Shown: positions 37,601 through 52,149, counted from the first letter of the stretch. The stretch is 64,000 bases of DNA from Pyrocephalus nanus (GCA_038380795.1 CM076279.1:8695001-8759000); one strand, 5' to 3'. A program made the numbers and translations. The notes: generated by a model not told the origin, from the letters alone.

Positions 37601-40600
37601 AAACAGCTTAAAATGAACTTTGTGGGAAGAAGTAGGCAAATACTCCATCAGTATCTGCCAACCCCTCTCTAGATGGTCTCAGACGTCAAAATAGCATTAC
37701 AGGTCTGTGTTTAAGCACCAGTAATAACTCTCCCACTTCACATAATTAAGAGTGGAGTTAATGAATCATATCTAAATAAGATTATCAGAATCAATGTCAC
37801 AGTTATGTACTTTATAGCACTACATTTAAAACATTTTCAGGATTTGGAGAACTATAAAGACAATGCAATATGACAATGATACAATTAAAACAGTACAGAT
37901 AACAACATAAAATAAGGTTCTCCATGGAACAGTTGCTCTAAGTTGGTCAGAGAACCCTGGGTTAGCCATGATGTCTGAAATACAGATTTAATGAGCACAT
38001 TCAGTAACTTGTTGATCAATACAAAGCTCAGAGGAACCAGGCAGGATTACCAAATACATCACTGAATGGCACCAGGAGCACACACAGTCACAGTTCTGTG
38101 AGTTACAAAATTGTTCCCCTGAAACACAAGATTATTTCAGTCCCACATCTGATAGGTACAAACCCCAGCACTCTGTACCAACAGCAGAGGTTGGTTTTAA
38201 ATGCAATATTCAGGTGGAGATGTTTCTTATTTTCGTCATTTTAGGTTTTTAAGTTTCCCCTTGCACATACAAATGGAAAAGGAAGCGGGTGAGAGGAAAC
38301 AAAGTTGAAATGAGTTGACAGTAATTAAAAAACCAACACACTTTCTGCAGATGTGGCATTTTTGGGTTTTTTAATCACTACAACTTCCTTTACCACAACC
38401 TTTCTTATTCAGGAGGCAGCCTGTGGGTCAGAACTCTCCCGTTGTGCTCAAGAGGAAATGAGGATGAAAAATTAATTAATTGGTCTCCAATTTTATCCCA
38501 GTATTTTCCATCCTTGTTTTATAAAAAGAGGAAATGAACAAAGACAGGCAAAAACATAAACTCTCCATAAGGCAGTAGGCACTGGGTGAACAAACACATG
38601 GGAGTTATTCACATGATATGTCTTATTTGAAGGAACCGAATTTTATTAAGGGTTTTTTTTTTTAACTGAGCAACCAATATTGATATTGAAACAGGTATTG
38701 GAAGAATATGCATTTTAGCACGAAAAAATCCACAGCTTTTCTGTACAAAATCAATGCAACTTTCAAAGATAAAGCACAAGAGTTTCTTCTACACTCTGAG
38801 GAAGAATGTGCAGTGTGGAGTTTAATGTTAAAAATATGGCAGAATGATGGAAGCCTCCTCCTAGAAGAGAATATAATTAACTACCTAGTGAAGCTTTAAT
38901 TAGAAGTATCATAACATCTGATCCTAGATAACATTCAGTAAGAAAGACTATTCAAATAACAAGCAATATAGGAAGGATTATCTCTAGGGCACAAAACCTT
39001 TTGCCCAACAAGTCTGTTTATGAGTGCCCACAGAGGAAAAAATCCTAAAGAGCTTATAAGGGTTATTTATGTTATCCTGAATGTTTCAGAACAGCTTTAG
39101 TTAATCAAGACTACATCTTGATGTGTAAAGGAAAGGTAGGTGTCACCTCTGCTGTCCCTAAACCCTACTTACTTTTGTTCTTTGTAATTTCCACACAGCA
39201 ATTTCCTTTAAGAAGGATTTAGTGATCATCATTTACCACAATGAAAAAAAGAAAAATAAACAAAAGGAATATTTTTATGTGGTTAAAAATCTTTCCAAAA
39301 TCATATACTGGGGGAGGAAGGGAGTAAAATGTATTTCCTCTCCCTTTCATTTCCAAACCAGGAAACTGTTCTTCAAAACACCTAATTTGCATTAGGTGTA
39401 AATATACAAAACACACCCTGGTGTATTTAAAGCATGTCTTAAAAATTATAAAATATGTTGATAGTGCTGACTCCCCAGAGGATCCTTTAGGTCAGATGAA
39501 TATCCATTTCCACAGATGTTCTTATCTCGGAGCAATCCATATTTAAGAACACCTGTTAAACCTCCTGCTTTGACACTGGTTTGAGTCCAAATGTTATGGG
39601 TTTATTTTCAGCACATAAAAAGAGAGTAATTAAATGCCAAGGAAGTCTGGATTTTTTTTAGTGAATGTATAAGAAAAGCAAGAAGTCGAGGTGGTGTAAC
39701 GGGAATGAGCCCAGCTGTGACTGACACATGAAGATTTAAAAGGATGTTGTCGCTCATGTGAAATCATGAATATGATGGTTTTGGGAAAACTTCAAGTAAG
39801 AAGAGATACTACAGTAAATCTGTACGTAATACAGCAAATTAAATGAGTTTCAGAAGTCCCTTTTGAGGCCAATATATTGATAACAAGCACCAGGCCTCAG
39901 AAGCCCTCGTTCAAAATCTGCCACCTCGGGATAAACTCAATCCAAAGACTCAACCTCTGTATTCAGCAAGTGCACACCCAACTGGAATTAAATAAACTCT
40001 TCAGGTCCTGCCAAGATGCTTCCAGAACCAGTCCTTCACATAAGGCTTAAAAACAGTCAAAAAGAGCAATGTGTTTGCACTATTTCTATTTTAAACCTGA
40101 TTTCTCCTGTCTGTAGCTCCACAAAGTATGATTGGATTATAATAGTTCTCACCAGAACAAAATGCCTGAACACAAGGAGGAGGGGATCTTGATTTTCAAA
40201 CATTTTATGCTTCAGACATAGTTTTAAAAAATAAATATGCCGAGAGTATTGCAATGAGACGTTCATGAATATCAAACTCCACGAATCACAAGCGTTTCAT
40301 AGGGTTATTGGCATGTGGAGGCCGTATTAAACACAGAGTGGTGTAAGATGGGATGTTTCCCATCTGGGATATTTGATTAAATGTGGAACAGACTCAGACT
40401 GACACTGTGACTTCGAAAACGCACTGTGGTTTTTCAGAAATACAAAGTTAAAAAGACTCTTTAAGGAAGCTGCCTAATAAAAAGCAAAGACACAACAGAA
40501 TTCCAGTGATACACATGGAAAGGCACAATCAATGAAAATGTAAGAAAAATACTCTCACATTGTCAAAGAAAGAATTTTCATATTCTTCAGTGCAGAGAAA

Positions 40601-43600
40601 CAAAAGGAATCATATTTTTTCCCCATAAATATACTCCACTGTCATCATTTCAGAACAAAACCTTTGCACAAATGCTGCTCCAGTTTCTACCCTCCACACC
40701 AAAAGAAGACAATTGAAATATTACAAATAATTTTTAAAAATGCCTAATGACAATTTCCTGAAGTCATAACTATAAATATTTTTATAAGTATCTATACTGG
40801 ACAGCCTTAATTTGGAGTTACATTTTTCACAAGCTGGAGATTAAAATGTTAAAGACTTGGTAGTTTGATTACAGTGTGCAGTGTAAGGGAAGTGAGTATA
40901 AAAAGTTCTACTGACCAGAATAGTTAAGACTGGTTCATGAAAAAATTTTTTCTCTGAATATTTTTTTTCTCCTAAATCAAAACTTAACTGGTGTTGCGCA
41001 ATCAACAACTGTATTTATTCACCTCAGGAATGTAATCTCATTTTCCTTTCTGTCTGTACCAAAGATGGACCAGAGCCTCTTCAGATCTACTCAACCCATT
41101 TAGTGGAGCAAATTCCTACTAACAGTGTTACACAAAAAAATTTGATTTATTCATCATTCAAGACATGACAGTACTCAATTAATTTCTCTTTTATAGCTGT
41201 TGTATGAATTAATGCTTATATTAAAGCTAAACTCCAGAGGCAGTGATTGCTGGGACATGCCTGGGCAACACACACTGATCTGTCTCAAACATGCTGAGTA
41301 AGGGACTCACAGGGAGAGCTGATGCAAATTAACTCAGGAGAAACAAAGATTATTTAGGTTCTACATGATGAAGATTTTAATCAAACTTCATGTCCAAATG
41401 AAACTGTTTATCAAAATAAAATCTGCTAAGCCACAAGTGGAAGACAAAACAATCAAAGGGAGATTGGCAAAACCTGGACTTGAGTGTGAGACACAATGAG
41501 GGAAGATCACCAACCACCATTAACTTGTTGCACACAGGAAGGATGGAATTTAAAGGCAGGTACAGAGAGGTAACACTCAACATTATGTAGTTACATTTAA
41601 TGACAGTTTAATAAAACTTCAAACACGCTTTTTGTGTTTTCACACCACAAAATTACACACGTGACACTACTTACCTGCTTTTGCAGTCCAAACTAAAACA
41701 CTGTCTAATTTAAGTAGAGAAAAGGTAATAAAATCCCTCAGGAATAAAGGCTCAGACTACAGAACAATCTTGTTGACCACTTCCTTGTTACAGTAGATGG
41801 CAAAGCACAGGCATTTCTACATGTGCAGCTACACACCTGAGATGGGATGCAAACACTTGTCTGGATGTTTTTTCCACTGGTTGGGTACACAATGTCTAAA
41901 CTACTCAGCAGAACAAATGACTTGGAATACACTATTTACATCCAGTGCTCTTTTGTGTACAAAATAATCCAGTGCACACTCTGACTGTAAGAACTGCTCT
42001 GACAGTGTATGGGAAACTGGTCCAGACTACCTACAGTTCCCTCCCTCCCCACCTCCAGGGACAAGAGCTACATCTAAATTATGGAACTGAGAGATGATGT
42101 AAGAATGTCAAGGAATCTTTTTGCTCTTTGAACAAAACAAAGCTTGATATTTGTTAAGCCAATCCTCCAGAACCGCTCTCACTGTTTAACTCTTATAAAA
42201 AACCCTGTGTATTGTCAATGCAAAAATAGTTGAAATTGTTAATCTTTAAATCAGATCTCATTATCACAGTAGCCATATAAACATTCAGAATGCTGATCTT
42301 AACGTTCTGTTCCACCTCAATATCTACTTCATGTACCACTAAAACTGTATTTTAATGAAAGGACCAGCTCATTCCTCTCCTTTTTTTGCTCATTTCTCCA
42401 ACTCATTTGCCCATTGCACAGTATTTGTTTCCAGCTCTCCAAGAGGCAGGTGAACAGGTCTGTGAGCCCCCAGTGCCAGGCACTGCTGGAGTGCACTCCT
42501 TCCAATCATCTATTTTAGAGTCACATTAACTATCAAAGATATGCAGAATTCAGTCAGTTGGTTAACAGTGGCAGATAATGCAACAGATAAAAATGGCCTC
42601 AGGCACTGCACCTCTTGCTCCAAATCCAAGCTGTAGAATAAGCCAGAAATCTGCTTTAGAGATGCAAAATAGTGAGAATTTCTCATGGAAGAAATGCAAA
42701 TTGTATATTCAGTTTTCTCTCACATGCCTAGGTATCCTACAGGTTTGAGACAGAGCCTGTAATTTCACAACAAAAAGAAAGGTGTTCCTTGTGACACCGG
42801 TACTGATTCACCTTTTATTCAGCCAGTGAAAACAAAAGGAAATAATGTTTTTATCTTCACTGCCCACATTCTGATTCCAGCTGTTGTTTCCTCACTGAGG
42901 TGAGAGACAGTGAGGAAAAGCTTAGCTACTTTATAAGCAATTCTGCTGAAAGAAAGATATAAAAACTTGAAGCCACATGCTGCTCATGTGCAAAGCCATA
43001 TTGTGGGGGAACATATACTCAAATGAAAAGTAGTGAGAGAAAAAAATAAAGTTACACCACACCCAGCAGACAATACGGTGTCCAAAACCACCAAAGGTTG
43101 GTAGTTATGACATTATCAATAGACAGGATGATGTCACTAAGATTCCCAACTGCTAAAAGCAGGGATTCACATTAAGTTAGATATTTCTTGAGCAGAACTT
43201 AAGAATTTGTAGTGCTAATACTGAAAGTCTCAAAAACTTGTGTCTTCTGAGAGTTTCTATTTCTAGAATCCCTGTCAACAGGACTTGGAGATGACGGGAA
43301 ATAATCACCAGAGGACAGGATGAGAGCAGTCCTGGAGAGCTGCTTTCAATAAAAAGCACACTGTATTAGTCATTTGTCTTTTGAGATCCCAAATCCTCCA
43401 CTCTAAACTTACCAAGGACAAACAGGTCCACCCTACAAGATTTTATTTTTTTTTAAAGTCTTCTAGATAAGAGCAGTTTAAGAGAATAGAAATTACCTTG
43501 CTCTTTAAAGCACACTTATGTAGTCTGTGATACAGGAAATGAGACACAAAGGTTCAGGCTGCTGCAGTCACGTTCCAGCACCTGAACCAGGGGACAAGCT

Positions 43601-44395
43601 TCTTGCTTTTTCAGAGGTGGAGACACACCTTGCCTTGAAGAACAGCTTGTTGGGGAGTATCCCAGAGGCATCTGATACCTTTGGTTCTGCTGTTTGGTTC
43701 AAGTCAGGGTAAGGCAATTTGCATCTCAGAGTAACAGGAAAGAGGAAGAACCTCGGGGATTAGTTTGGATCTGGGAGATTTCTCTTGGTGGAGGAAGTTG
43801 GGAGACTTTTCTTACCTGTAAATCTAAAGTGGTAACAACAGTAGACTGAAGCCTCTAATATTAGAGCCCAGTCTTCAAATCTGGCTCCCAGCAACAATGA
43901 GCAGGATCAAGATTAGGAATAAAATTTCTGAAAATACACTGAGATTAAATAAAGTCAAAAATCCAGGTCAGTTGCAAAACAGTGGAAAGTCTAAGTCTGC
44001 AAATTAGAATTTCAGGAACAAACAAAAAAAGCTCACTGCTTCTGCTTTTCTTTTTTTTTTTTTTTCCTTTTATTTTTGCTCTTTTTTTGCCCCTCCACCT
44101 ACTCTGCCTTATCAAACACGCCCAACCATCTTCCAAGGCCAGAAAATTGAATGGCACAATTATTCTGAGGGCAGCAGAAAGATCATTCTTTTAAGAACAG
44201 CAGTCCACTCTGACACTGGTCAGTTGATTTGTGACCAGAAGGTCAACTTTTCTCAGAGTTAGAAAGAGCTGGATATGTTTCCCTTTCTCCTTCAGGTCTT
44301 TGAACCAGAGTTCTACAAAATACAATGTTAGCCCAGAAGGTTATACCTCATATAGGCATTACAAACATTTCCATACCTGCAACAAGGAGAATGTC

Positions 44396-44480
44396 CTGTG
44401 TCTGGCAGAGATGGAGTTAATTTTGCCCACGACAGCCCTGCCAGTGCTGTGTATTTTATTACTTGTTTGATTGTTCACAC
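44396..44480 (+). mobile_element. Short avian LTR-like fragment
   Basis: The words gagatggagttaatttt, acagccct and gtgctgtgtattttatta follow the order of the 5' end of the U3 of the same bird LTR family suspected at 1380-1960, here in the opposite orientation. Only about 85 bp are recognisable, with no internal retroviral sequence. Identification is from memory of the family and is tentative. Confidence 0.4.
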
Positions 44481-45281
44481 TGAATGTTGTTGGGCACTAA
44501 AGTCTAACAGATTATAAACAAAACATCGAAGTGTGTTCTATACAGACAACAAACTGCTTAGTTGAATATAGTCTAATTTTAAAAAAGTCTTCATATACAG
44601 CTTTAGATGCCACATAAGCAAGAAATAGGATAGCTCTTGAGACTAATTTCCATAAAACAAGCTTACTGGATCAACTTGCCTCTCCGGTTTTTTGGCATTT
44701 GACTGCGGAATTACATTAACCGATTGATATCAGAACAAAAAACAACTTTCGGTTTATCATTGTATTATGTTCACAGTGTGAATCAGGTTAACTGCTACTC
44801 AGGCAGTACCAAAACTATAATTTAATATGTTACACTGTAAAGGATGATCAGATTTCAGAAGAGCCTGCTACAGGTGGTGTGAGGAGCAGGTTCACATCCC
44901 AGCACTGAGCAGCAGGTTGTTTGGCAGACATTCCTCAGCTGAAACGACTACAATCATCTCTACTTTGAAGCAAGAGTGTTTTGGAGGAAAAGTTCAAAAG
45001 GTGTTTAATTCCCAGACAGTGATAATCCTAAAACTGTCTGTTTTGTTCAGAGACCTGCAGGAAATACCTACTTGACAGATCAAGTCAATGGATCTTCCCT
45101 TTCCAGACACCTCTTGCACACTGAAATAACTTTCACAAGAGGAAATGTCAGAGATGTGAAAAAAATAGGGCTGATTTTGCTGAAAACGGCTGATAGGAAT
45201 ACAAACTCAGTTTTCAAGCTGATGAAGGAATATCTGTGTCAATAACATGGACAAATAAAGTTAGAGCCATAACAAATTATT

Positions 45282-45296
45282 TATATATATATATAT
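45282..45296. repeat. (TA)n simple repeat
   Basis: Short alternating tatatatatata run, about 620 bp downstream (in transcription) of the 45917-45982 exon. Confidence 0.85.
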
Positions 45297-45916
45297 TCAG
45301 GTAAATAGAACACATACACAAACTCTAACAAGTTCTGGCTCTAATAATAGAAAATCATTTAAAATCAAAAGCATTTGGATCAGAGAAGAACTATCTTGCA
45401 ATGTTTCAAAGAGTTTATTTCACAGGAATAAAGAATGGTATTCTAATACTGTTTGCTTTTGCAGACAGACAGAGGGAGAAACATCAGCTGAACTGTAGGC
45501 CAATTTTTCAGTAATAACAACCCATACATTCCCCATGGTTTATAGACTCTTAAATATTAAAACCAGATAAACCATAGCTGTAGCCAATCCTTTGCAGTTT
45601 TTCACATGACTTAAGCTACATAAAAAGGGCATTCTACTTTAGATGACAGACATTAGCCAAACCTGTATACTCCTTTGCAAAAAAGTATCACTGTTATAAT
45701 GAGATCTGTTTTTTTGAATGGAGAAAATAAAAGCAAGAAAAGAAGTTCAATCAAAGCTCCTATTCAGTGCAAGGATTAAAAATGAAGGAAAAGAATACAC
45801 TAGTTATTGCTTTGCTTCCACCAGCCCTACTGTGAAATTTTCATATCCTTTTAAAGATGTATCCGGAACTCTGTAAAAGAAAAACCCACAAATACACACA
45901 AGAAAAAAGTACTCAC

Positions 45917-45982
45917 ACTGTTTGGGTGTTGAATGGCAACTTGGTGCTGCAGCCTAACCCGCTGTGGCATCATCACATCATC
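45917..45982 (-). CDS. B3GNTL1: B3GNTL1 internal coding exon (probably coding exon 5), completes the DxD motif
   Basis: Seen: acceptor (…ttattccag), 66 bp in phase 0 at both ends, donor AGT|gtgagt. The 22 codons read [17 protein letters not shown] then QHPNS. Known: in B3GNTL1 the sequence [12 protein letters not shown] carries the GT-A acidic motif that coordinates the divalent cation and the sugar-nucleotide diphosphate. The first residue of this exon is the second Asp of D-S-D. Because the exon is a whole number of codons and symmetric in phase, skipping it would keep the frame but delete that aspartate. A symmetric exon here is therefore a place where splicing could switch off catalysis without a frameshift (inference). 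Flanking introns are 8,965 bp and 11,228 bp. Confidence 0.94.
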
Positions 45983-48336
45983 CTGGAATAAATAGCACAC
46001 TGTTACTGAACATAAAAAGGGTCACAGTACAGTACTGACACACATTAGAATATGCTGCTACATTAACATCATTTTACTGGCTTGCAGTCAGAAATGCAAA
46101 TGGAACAGATATTAAGAGTCTTCACACTTTTCATGGATTAAACTCAGTGCTGCTCAAGCTGGAAGTGATCAAAACTACGACGTGACAACAGGGCTGGGAT
46201 CTCAACACACATCGACAGCACCCACACATTTATTTCTCAGAAACTCACCGGCTCTTGCACAACTCCCAGAGCAGCACTGGCAGTGTCAGCACAAGGAACT
46301 AACCTTGATTAAAACCTTGATTTGAGCCACCTCAGCAATATGAGGAAATGTTCTCTTTAGCCTGACTGTACCTTGTTTCATTGACAATGAAAAGCCTTCG
46401 TTGTCTAGATCTAGAAATTTGTCATATATCACGAGCACAGAAACTAGCACTTGTGAAATGATAAAATTCTAGAGAGAAAGGAAAAAAGGAAAGTACCTAC
46501 ACTTTTCAAACTCATCAGCATTGGCACTAGCTTTAAAACACACCACCTAAATTTCGATTTCGTGTTAGTACTTCTTCCACTTGTCGCAAAAAGATCTATT
46601 TTACTTACATACACAAAGACAGGTTGCTTTTTGAAGAGTTAGTAACCTTGCATTCCTTCCCTAGACAGCTAGGAGAGATTCATTTCAAAATCATATTATT
46701 TCCTGTTCAGAATTCAATCCTTTCTAGACCATGATTTTACAGTATATAAAAACTTTAGCACAAATTCTCTTCCCTAAATTTAGCCTCTGAAGGTTTCTAA
46801 CTATATTGTTTTCCATTTTGGTGCCATATTTCCTCCCTTTTAAAGGATCAGACTTTCTTAGATGCTGGTTAAAAGCTAACACAGCCTATTTCTTCTCAGA
46901 ATATTTCCAAATAACCTTATCAGGCAAACATAATTCAAAGGAGCCCTGAATTCCTGTTCTACAGCCACTCTATTAACAGTTCTTCACTCTAAGGAAGTTC
47001 CTACTAAAGCCAAAAGCCTCAATATGGAATTTGCACCAACTTTCACATTAAAACTTTCCATCAAATCAACAGCAACAAAAATATATATTGGTGCTTAAAT
47101 ATCTCAAGCTTCAAGGGTTGAATGACCTTGCTATAAAGGTGCCACTACAGTTTTATCAAAACAACTCATGATGAAAAAGGTTTTAGAAGTAGATCCAACT
47201 ATTATATACAATTCAAGGTTAAAGATATAACAAATTAATAATAAAACTGACCCTTATCTCATCCAAGTTGATAAAAGATGGAAGGAATACATTGTCAAAA
47301 GCATTTCTCTGTATTTTGTGTTTAGGGTATATTTACGAATAAGCATGACAGCTGTTACTGATTTTGAAAGCAAACAGAATGAAAAAATTCTTCTGATTTC
47401 TCAACCTCTGTATATGACTTCCTTCAAAACTACACCACCATTATTTACCATTTAATCCACTTTATCAATAAGGCACCAGAATTCCCGTACTTACCAAGCA
47501 AATGTTCCAATAAAAACTTTACCCTATTTCCCAGAAGAACCATAATCCTACTGCCAAATAGTGAGCTGATTTTTGTTAATTAAAACGTGGTCTTCATACA
47601 AGCAATAGGAGATAAATTTTAACTGAGCCTTGTTCACTCCTTTACAAGTAACTAAAAGTTCTTAGATGTCTTCTTGTTAAATGTGAAAAAAAGAATGAAA
47701 AAGACATCTACCAAAAAGTATGGAATTTCAATGCTTATAACACTGTTACTATAATCTCTTACGAGATATAAAATATGTGCTAAAAGATTCCACTGTTTGA
47801 GACCCCTTACAACAGAGAGAGATTTAACAGAACTCACACACAAAGATGAAAAATAATCTTGATTTAAAAAAGTTAAATCAGTGTGGAAAGAATTCAAACC
47901 AAACTGAAATATCCCATTCACCAAACAGGCCAATGTCATGTTTTCAGAAGAGGACAATTTGACAGGAATGGCCTCGTTCCCTTAACAAAACTCTGTATCA
48001 GTTTGATGCTGTTGGCAAAACACACATCTACAGATCTGGGTCTCAGGCTATCAGAGAGCATCAGTGTTCTGCAAACTGCAGCTAAAGAGGGGGCACTAGA
48101 ACCACAAAAACTTCAAAATGCCTCCTTTTATTAATACAGCTTTGTTCTCTAATGCTGGAAAACTCTATGAACTCTTATCCTGATTGACCTTTGGGATTTT
48201 TTTGTAATTTTGTCTTTTTTTTTTTTTTATTAAAGCTTTACACATACGCTGCACTGATGTACTGTTCTGTGATTCTTCCATGTTCATGAAAGAAGAAAGA
48301 AGGGGGGAGAAACAGAATACAATAGTTTAAGACATA

Positions 48337-48388
48337 ATCTCAAATAAAAGAATACAGGAATTATCTCAAATAAAATAATACAGGAACT
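48337..48388. repeat. 26-bp tandem duplication, two copies
   Basis: atctcaaataaaagaataca and the following six bases (48337-48362) are repeated head to tail at 48363-48388 with two substitutions. It is a recent-looking local duplication. Confidence 0.9.
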
Positions 48389-50108
48389 GGGCAATGAGGA
48401 TGAACAGCACAAAATATAAATGACATCCCAGACAAAACTGAGACCCATCAGTCATTTCTGGACTTAGCTTGGGTTTCTATGAAAGAAAGGCAGATGCAAA
48501 ATCCAACTTCACCAAATTCTTTACTATTGATGACTGGGCCAAAGTGGAAAACAGAATATATTTATTCTGTTAATGAAATAATCTTAAGTAATATAGATAT
48601 ATTTAAAAAAAAACAAATTAAATTCTAATGAGTAAAACCAAAATAAGAGCACTTTAAATTTTTTTTCAACTTCAGAGGCCACTGGTAGGAGTGAGAGGCC
48701 CAACCATGCACTGTAGTGATAAGAGTTTATGGAATTTTAGCAACTATAATACTGGACAATTAAGAAGTTAAAGTATTTTATCCAGCTGTACATTGTGCAA
48801 TCACAAATACAGATTGTTGAATTTATGATATTGAATTCAGAAAACACGTTGCCAGACTCTGGTTTCTACAGTTAAGAGTCTGGTCGTCTGATTTTGGTTT
48901 AAACTGAGAACAAAACCTCAGTAATTAGACAAACACTTTCAAAATTATTTTTCCCTCCTGTCATGTCAGACAGAAAAAAAAGGGCCTATCTGAATGTAAC
49001 CAAAAAAGGGAAGTATATTCAGTTTGTTTCTGTCTCCTAGGTGAGAGTAGGGAAGACAACAATGCCAGCAGTGAGTTACACTGAATACATAATTTTAAAA
49101 AACAGAAGTTTAACAAAAGTTTCTACTGAAAATCAATTTTCTCTGTTTACATGGCAGTTTCTAATGGTTGTCCCCTAGCAGATATACAGCAGACAGGATG
49201 AAGAGAGATTTTCCCTGCTGAAAGAATGGAAATAACAGGTTTAAAATAAATGCTAGATAAATGCATGACTTCCCTAATCATATACTTGCAATACTGTAGC
49301 TAAGTAAGAAAGAATCTGTAAAGAAATCTATTTTCATGTGACCCCCCTCACCAAATTTAGCAGAAAAATTTAGAAAAGTCTCAGGTAATTGCTGGGTTTG
49401 CTGTCATCTAAATATGAATGCAATGCAAACAAGGCCAAACAGGTAAACAGCAGGAAACAAAGCAACAAACAGAAACTTCTTCAGGCCCTCAAAATAACCC
49501 AGAATTTATAGGAATTTTGTTGATTACAAATATGCTGCTTCTTCTGCAGCGACAGTTCTGAGCAGGAGAACAATTTGCTGGAAGATGGGGAATGAAAAGG
49601 AGATTATTTCATGGGAGAAGGCAGCAGGGATTTCTGGGGCAGCCCAGATGAGTTTGGGGCAGTGGGAGCTGTGATCTCCCAGCAACTCCCAGCACCTCCC
49701 AGCCCTGTCCCATCCCACTCATCCCTCTGCAGATCTGCCCTGCTCCTCTCGGGTTCCACATATTGAAGGACACTGCTCAAAGCTGCTGCTGTTTCAGGAT
49801 GGGTTTCTTAAATCAATTTGAGTAAATTCAAATGACAAGCATTCACTGGCCCCTTCAACCAGTCTGCCTGCACCACACTGAGCTCCACAGTGATAACTTC
49901 ATGATTTTCCCTTACAAGTGGGGTTTTCTGAACTTCAGAAAGTAAAACAAAATATACAGCTCAATGTAAAATACACTTTTTGCAAGCAAGGACGAATTCA
50001 CAAAAAATAAGACACTAATTGTAGCTCAGTACTGTAGTGCTTTATTAGGCTCACATTACAGACTCAGCATCACAGGCTTTTCCAAATTCCCTTCCTCTTT
50101 GGCTGCTC

Positions 50109-50130
50109 AAAAAAAAAAAAAAAAAAAAAA
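50109..50130. repeat. Poly(A) tract, 22 bp
   Basis: Uninterrupted A run in the 9-kb intron. It is the source of a poly-Phe frame on the minus strand. Confidence 0.95.
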
Positions 50131-51001
50131 GAATAAAATTGAGAGCTGATACCCTCCACCCCCATAATAACAGCACTTTCTTCCTACTGAAGATATTAGA
50201 TGTAAAATACAACAGCAGAAGCACCAGGAGGAATTTTTCACTCACTGAGCAACAATATGGCATCTCCAAAGTCTTTCAATCCATCAAATGGTCATTCATT
50301 TGTGCTGCACCTGCTCAGACTACAGTGAAAATCTTTCTTTGCTATTGTTCAGTTCAACTCCTTGAACCAGGGAAATGAAAGGTCTGGGACCTCCAAAGCT
50401 TGGCCTGTCAACAGCTCTGCCAAAGCAAATACCCTGATCCCAGGCAGTTCTCCGGGGGCAGGTTTTTAAAACAGCCTCACACCATCAAACTCATCAGAAC
50501 CAGGCACTCTAATGGCATCCACGAGTCACCTGAGACTAATGATCTGTCAGTACTTGCAAGATCACAGGGGAAAAAAATACTACTTTTGTGTTTCTGCTCC
50601 TGAATTCCATTGAGAAAGAAGGGGACGAGAAAGAAAACGCTTCAAAGTTTAAGAAGCTGACTGCACTGAACACCTTTCTGTTCTTGAGCATGGCAACAAA
50701 TGATGCCTTCGAGCACTTCTAGTTTGATGTTTTTGGGGCTCATTAGTGATTCAGAAACATGGACAACTCTTCTGGACAGAAAGGGTTTTCTAGTTGTTCA
50801 TCACAACATCCTCTTACCTGCTATTTGAGTAACAGCTTTATTTCAGTCTCTAAATCAGAGGATGAAATTCTCTAGGAATGGCACGTTAAACAACAACAGA
50901 CACCAAACACATGAAGTCTGATCACTGCTTCATTTCCTAAGCTATACAGGTGTTAATTTGAAAGAAAGGGAGAATATTTTAAAAGTTTATTTGTGCCTGT
51001 G

Positions 51002-51018
51002 ATATATATATATATATA
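51002..51018. repeat. (TA)n simple repeat
   Basis: About eight at/ta units following 'ctgtg'. Confidence 0.85.
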
Positions 51019-52132
51019 ATGGCAACTAACAAGAAATTCACGTTTTCAAACCCAGCAGGTTATGGAGACAGTAAAACCAAGCAGCTCTGTTTATAACTGA
51101 ATGCTGTTTTGAAGGCTGAAACATTTAGCTCATGTCCGATCTCCTTCGTCCAAGACCTTTATCAACACCCCCTCAAGGAAGTGGGTTTTGAACTTGAAAC
51201 TCGAGGAACACATGCAATTTCACAGCAATTAAAATCTACCATTCCCAACTTAAATCACACAAGCAAATCTCACAACCAGAGAGGCACCAGGTCAGCAGCT
51301 GCCACTTAAACATGGGAATGTCAAACCCAGTGGTGCTGGATTCACTTTTGGCAAATAAAACTCAACTGTGTCCCTGCTCATAGTGGCAACATGGTTTAGA
51401 GTCACATCTTTGAACTGCCTGAGAATCTCTGGAATAGTGATACATTGCCAACAGAGCCTTTCAAAAGATGAAAACAAGCGTGTCAAGGACTCCAGTGAAT
51501 ATGACTGGCTTTGAAATACTGCAGGTCAAAAAAGGACACATTTTTATATTTCTCCTTTAACAATCTCTAACAACACACACTGATTAAACCTGAAAGAATT
51601 GGAAAAGACACAGATGATTAAGATGAAATGAAAGCATGCTCCTTTTTAAAGAAGTACAGTTTTATACAAGTACAGGCATGTTTAAGTGAATGTCAATGAA
51701 AACAGCAGTTCAAAGCAGGAAACAGGATTTTTAGTGTAAGAGCTCTGCTGTGCTGCAACTGGGGAAATGCTTCTAACAAAGATGGCACCACCCCAGAGAA
51801 CTGACAACCTACAGCTACAGCACAATGAAATTGGTAGATAAGGTCATAACTGCAAACAATTTGAAGGAGAGTAAAGCTAACATGGAAATGTTTTGCGTAA
51901 TTAGCTCTCATTTCCCGGTACTATAAATGTTAAATATGAAAAATTTGTGAAGTATCTTCAATTTTTCTACTTGTTTTCCCAGTGAGGGGGGAAAAAAGGC
52001 CTCAGTAGCTTAGAGGTGAAATCTGTAGGAACAACCACGGTGAAAAAACTGCACAATAGCTGTTAGTCAAACAGCTGCCACTTCATACTAGAATGGGCTG
52101 ATCAAATTCTGACAGTTCTGAGCTCTGCAACC

Positions 52133-52149
52133 TTTTTTTTTTTTTTTTT
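52133..52149. repeat. Poly(T) tract, 17 bp
   Basis: T run on the plus strand, which is poly(A) in the sense of the B3GNTL1 transcript. It produces lysine runs in minus-strand frames. Confidence 0.95.

Larger units (their letters stand above)
34689..45916 (-). other. B3GNTL1: B3GNTL1 intron, about 11.2 kb
   Basis: Phase 0 intron between HPNS and IVGC. It holds an LTR-like fragment near 44.40-44.48 kb, a TA repeat at 45282-45296, a T-rich run at about 44.05 kb and an exon-like 18-nt segment at 41675-41692 described separately. Otherwise it looks like unique intronic sequence. Confidence 0.85.

Noticed and set aside
43816..43823. Minus-strand ATTTACAG between a TTTAG acceptor and a gtaaga donor
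   Set aside because: Only 8 nt and not a multiple of three; inclusion would break the B3GNTL1 frame.
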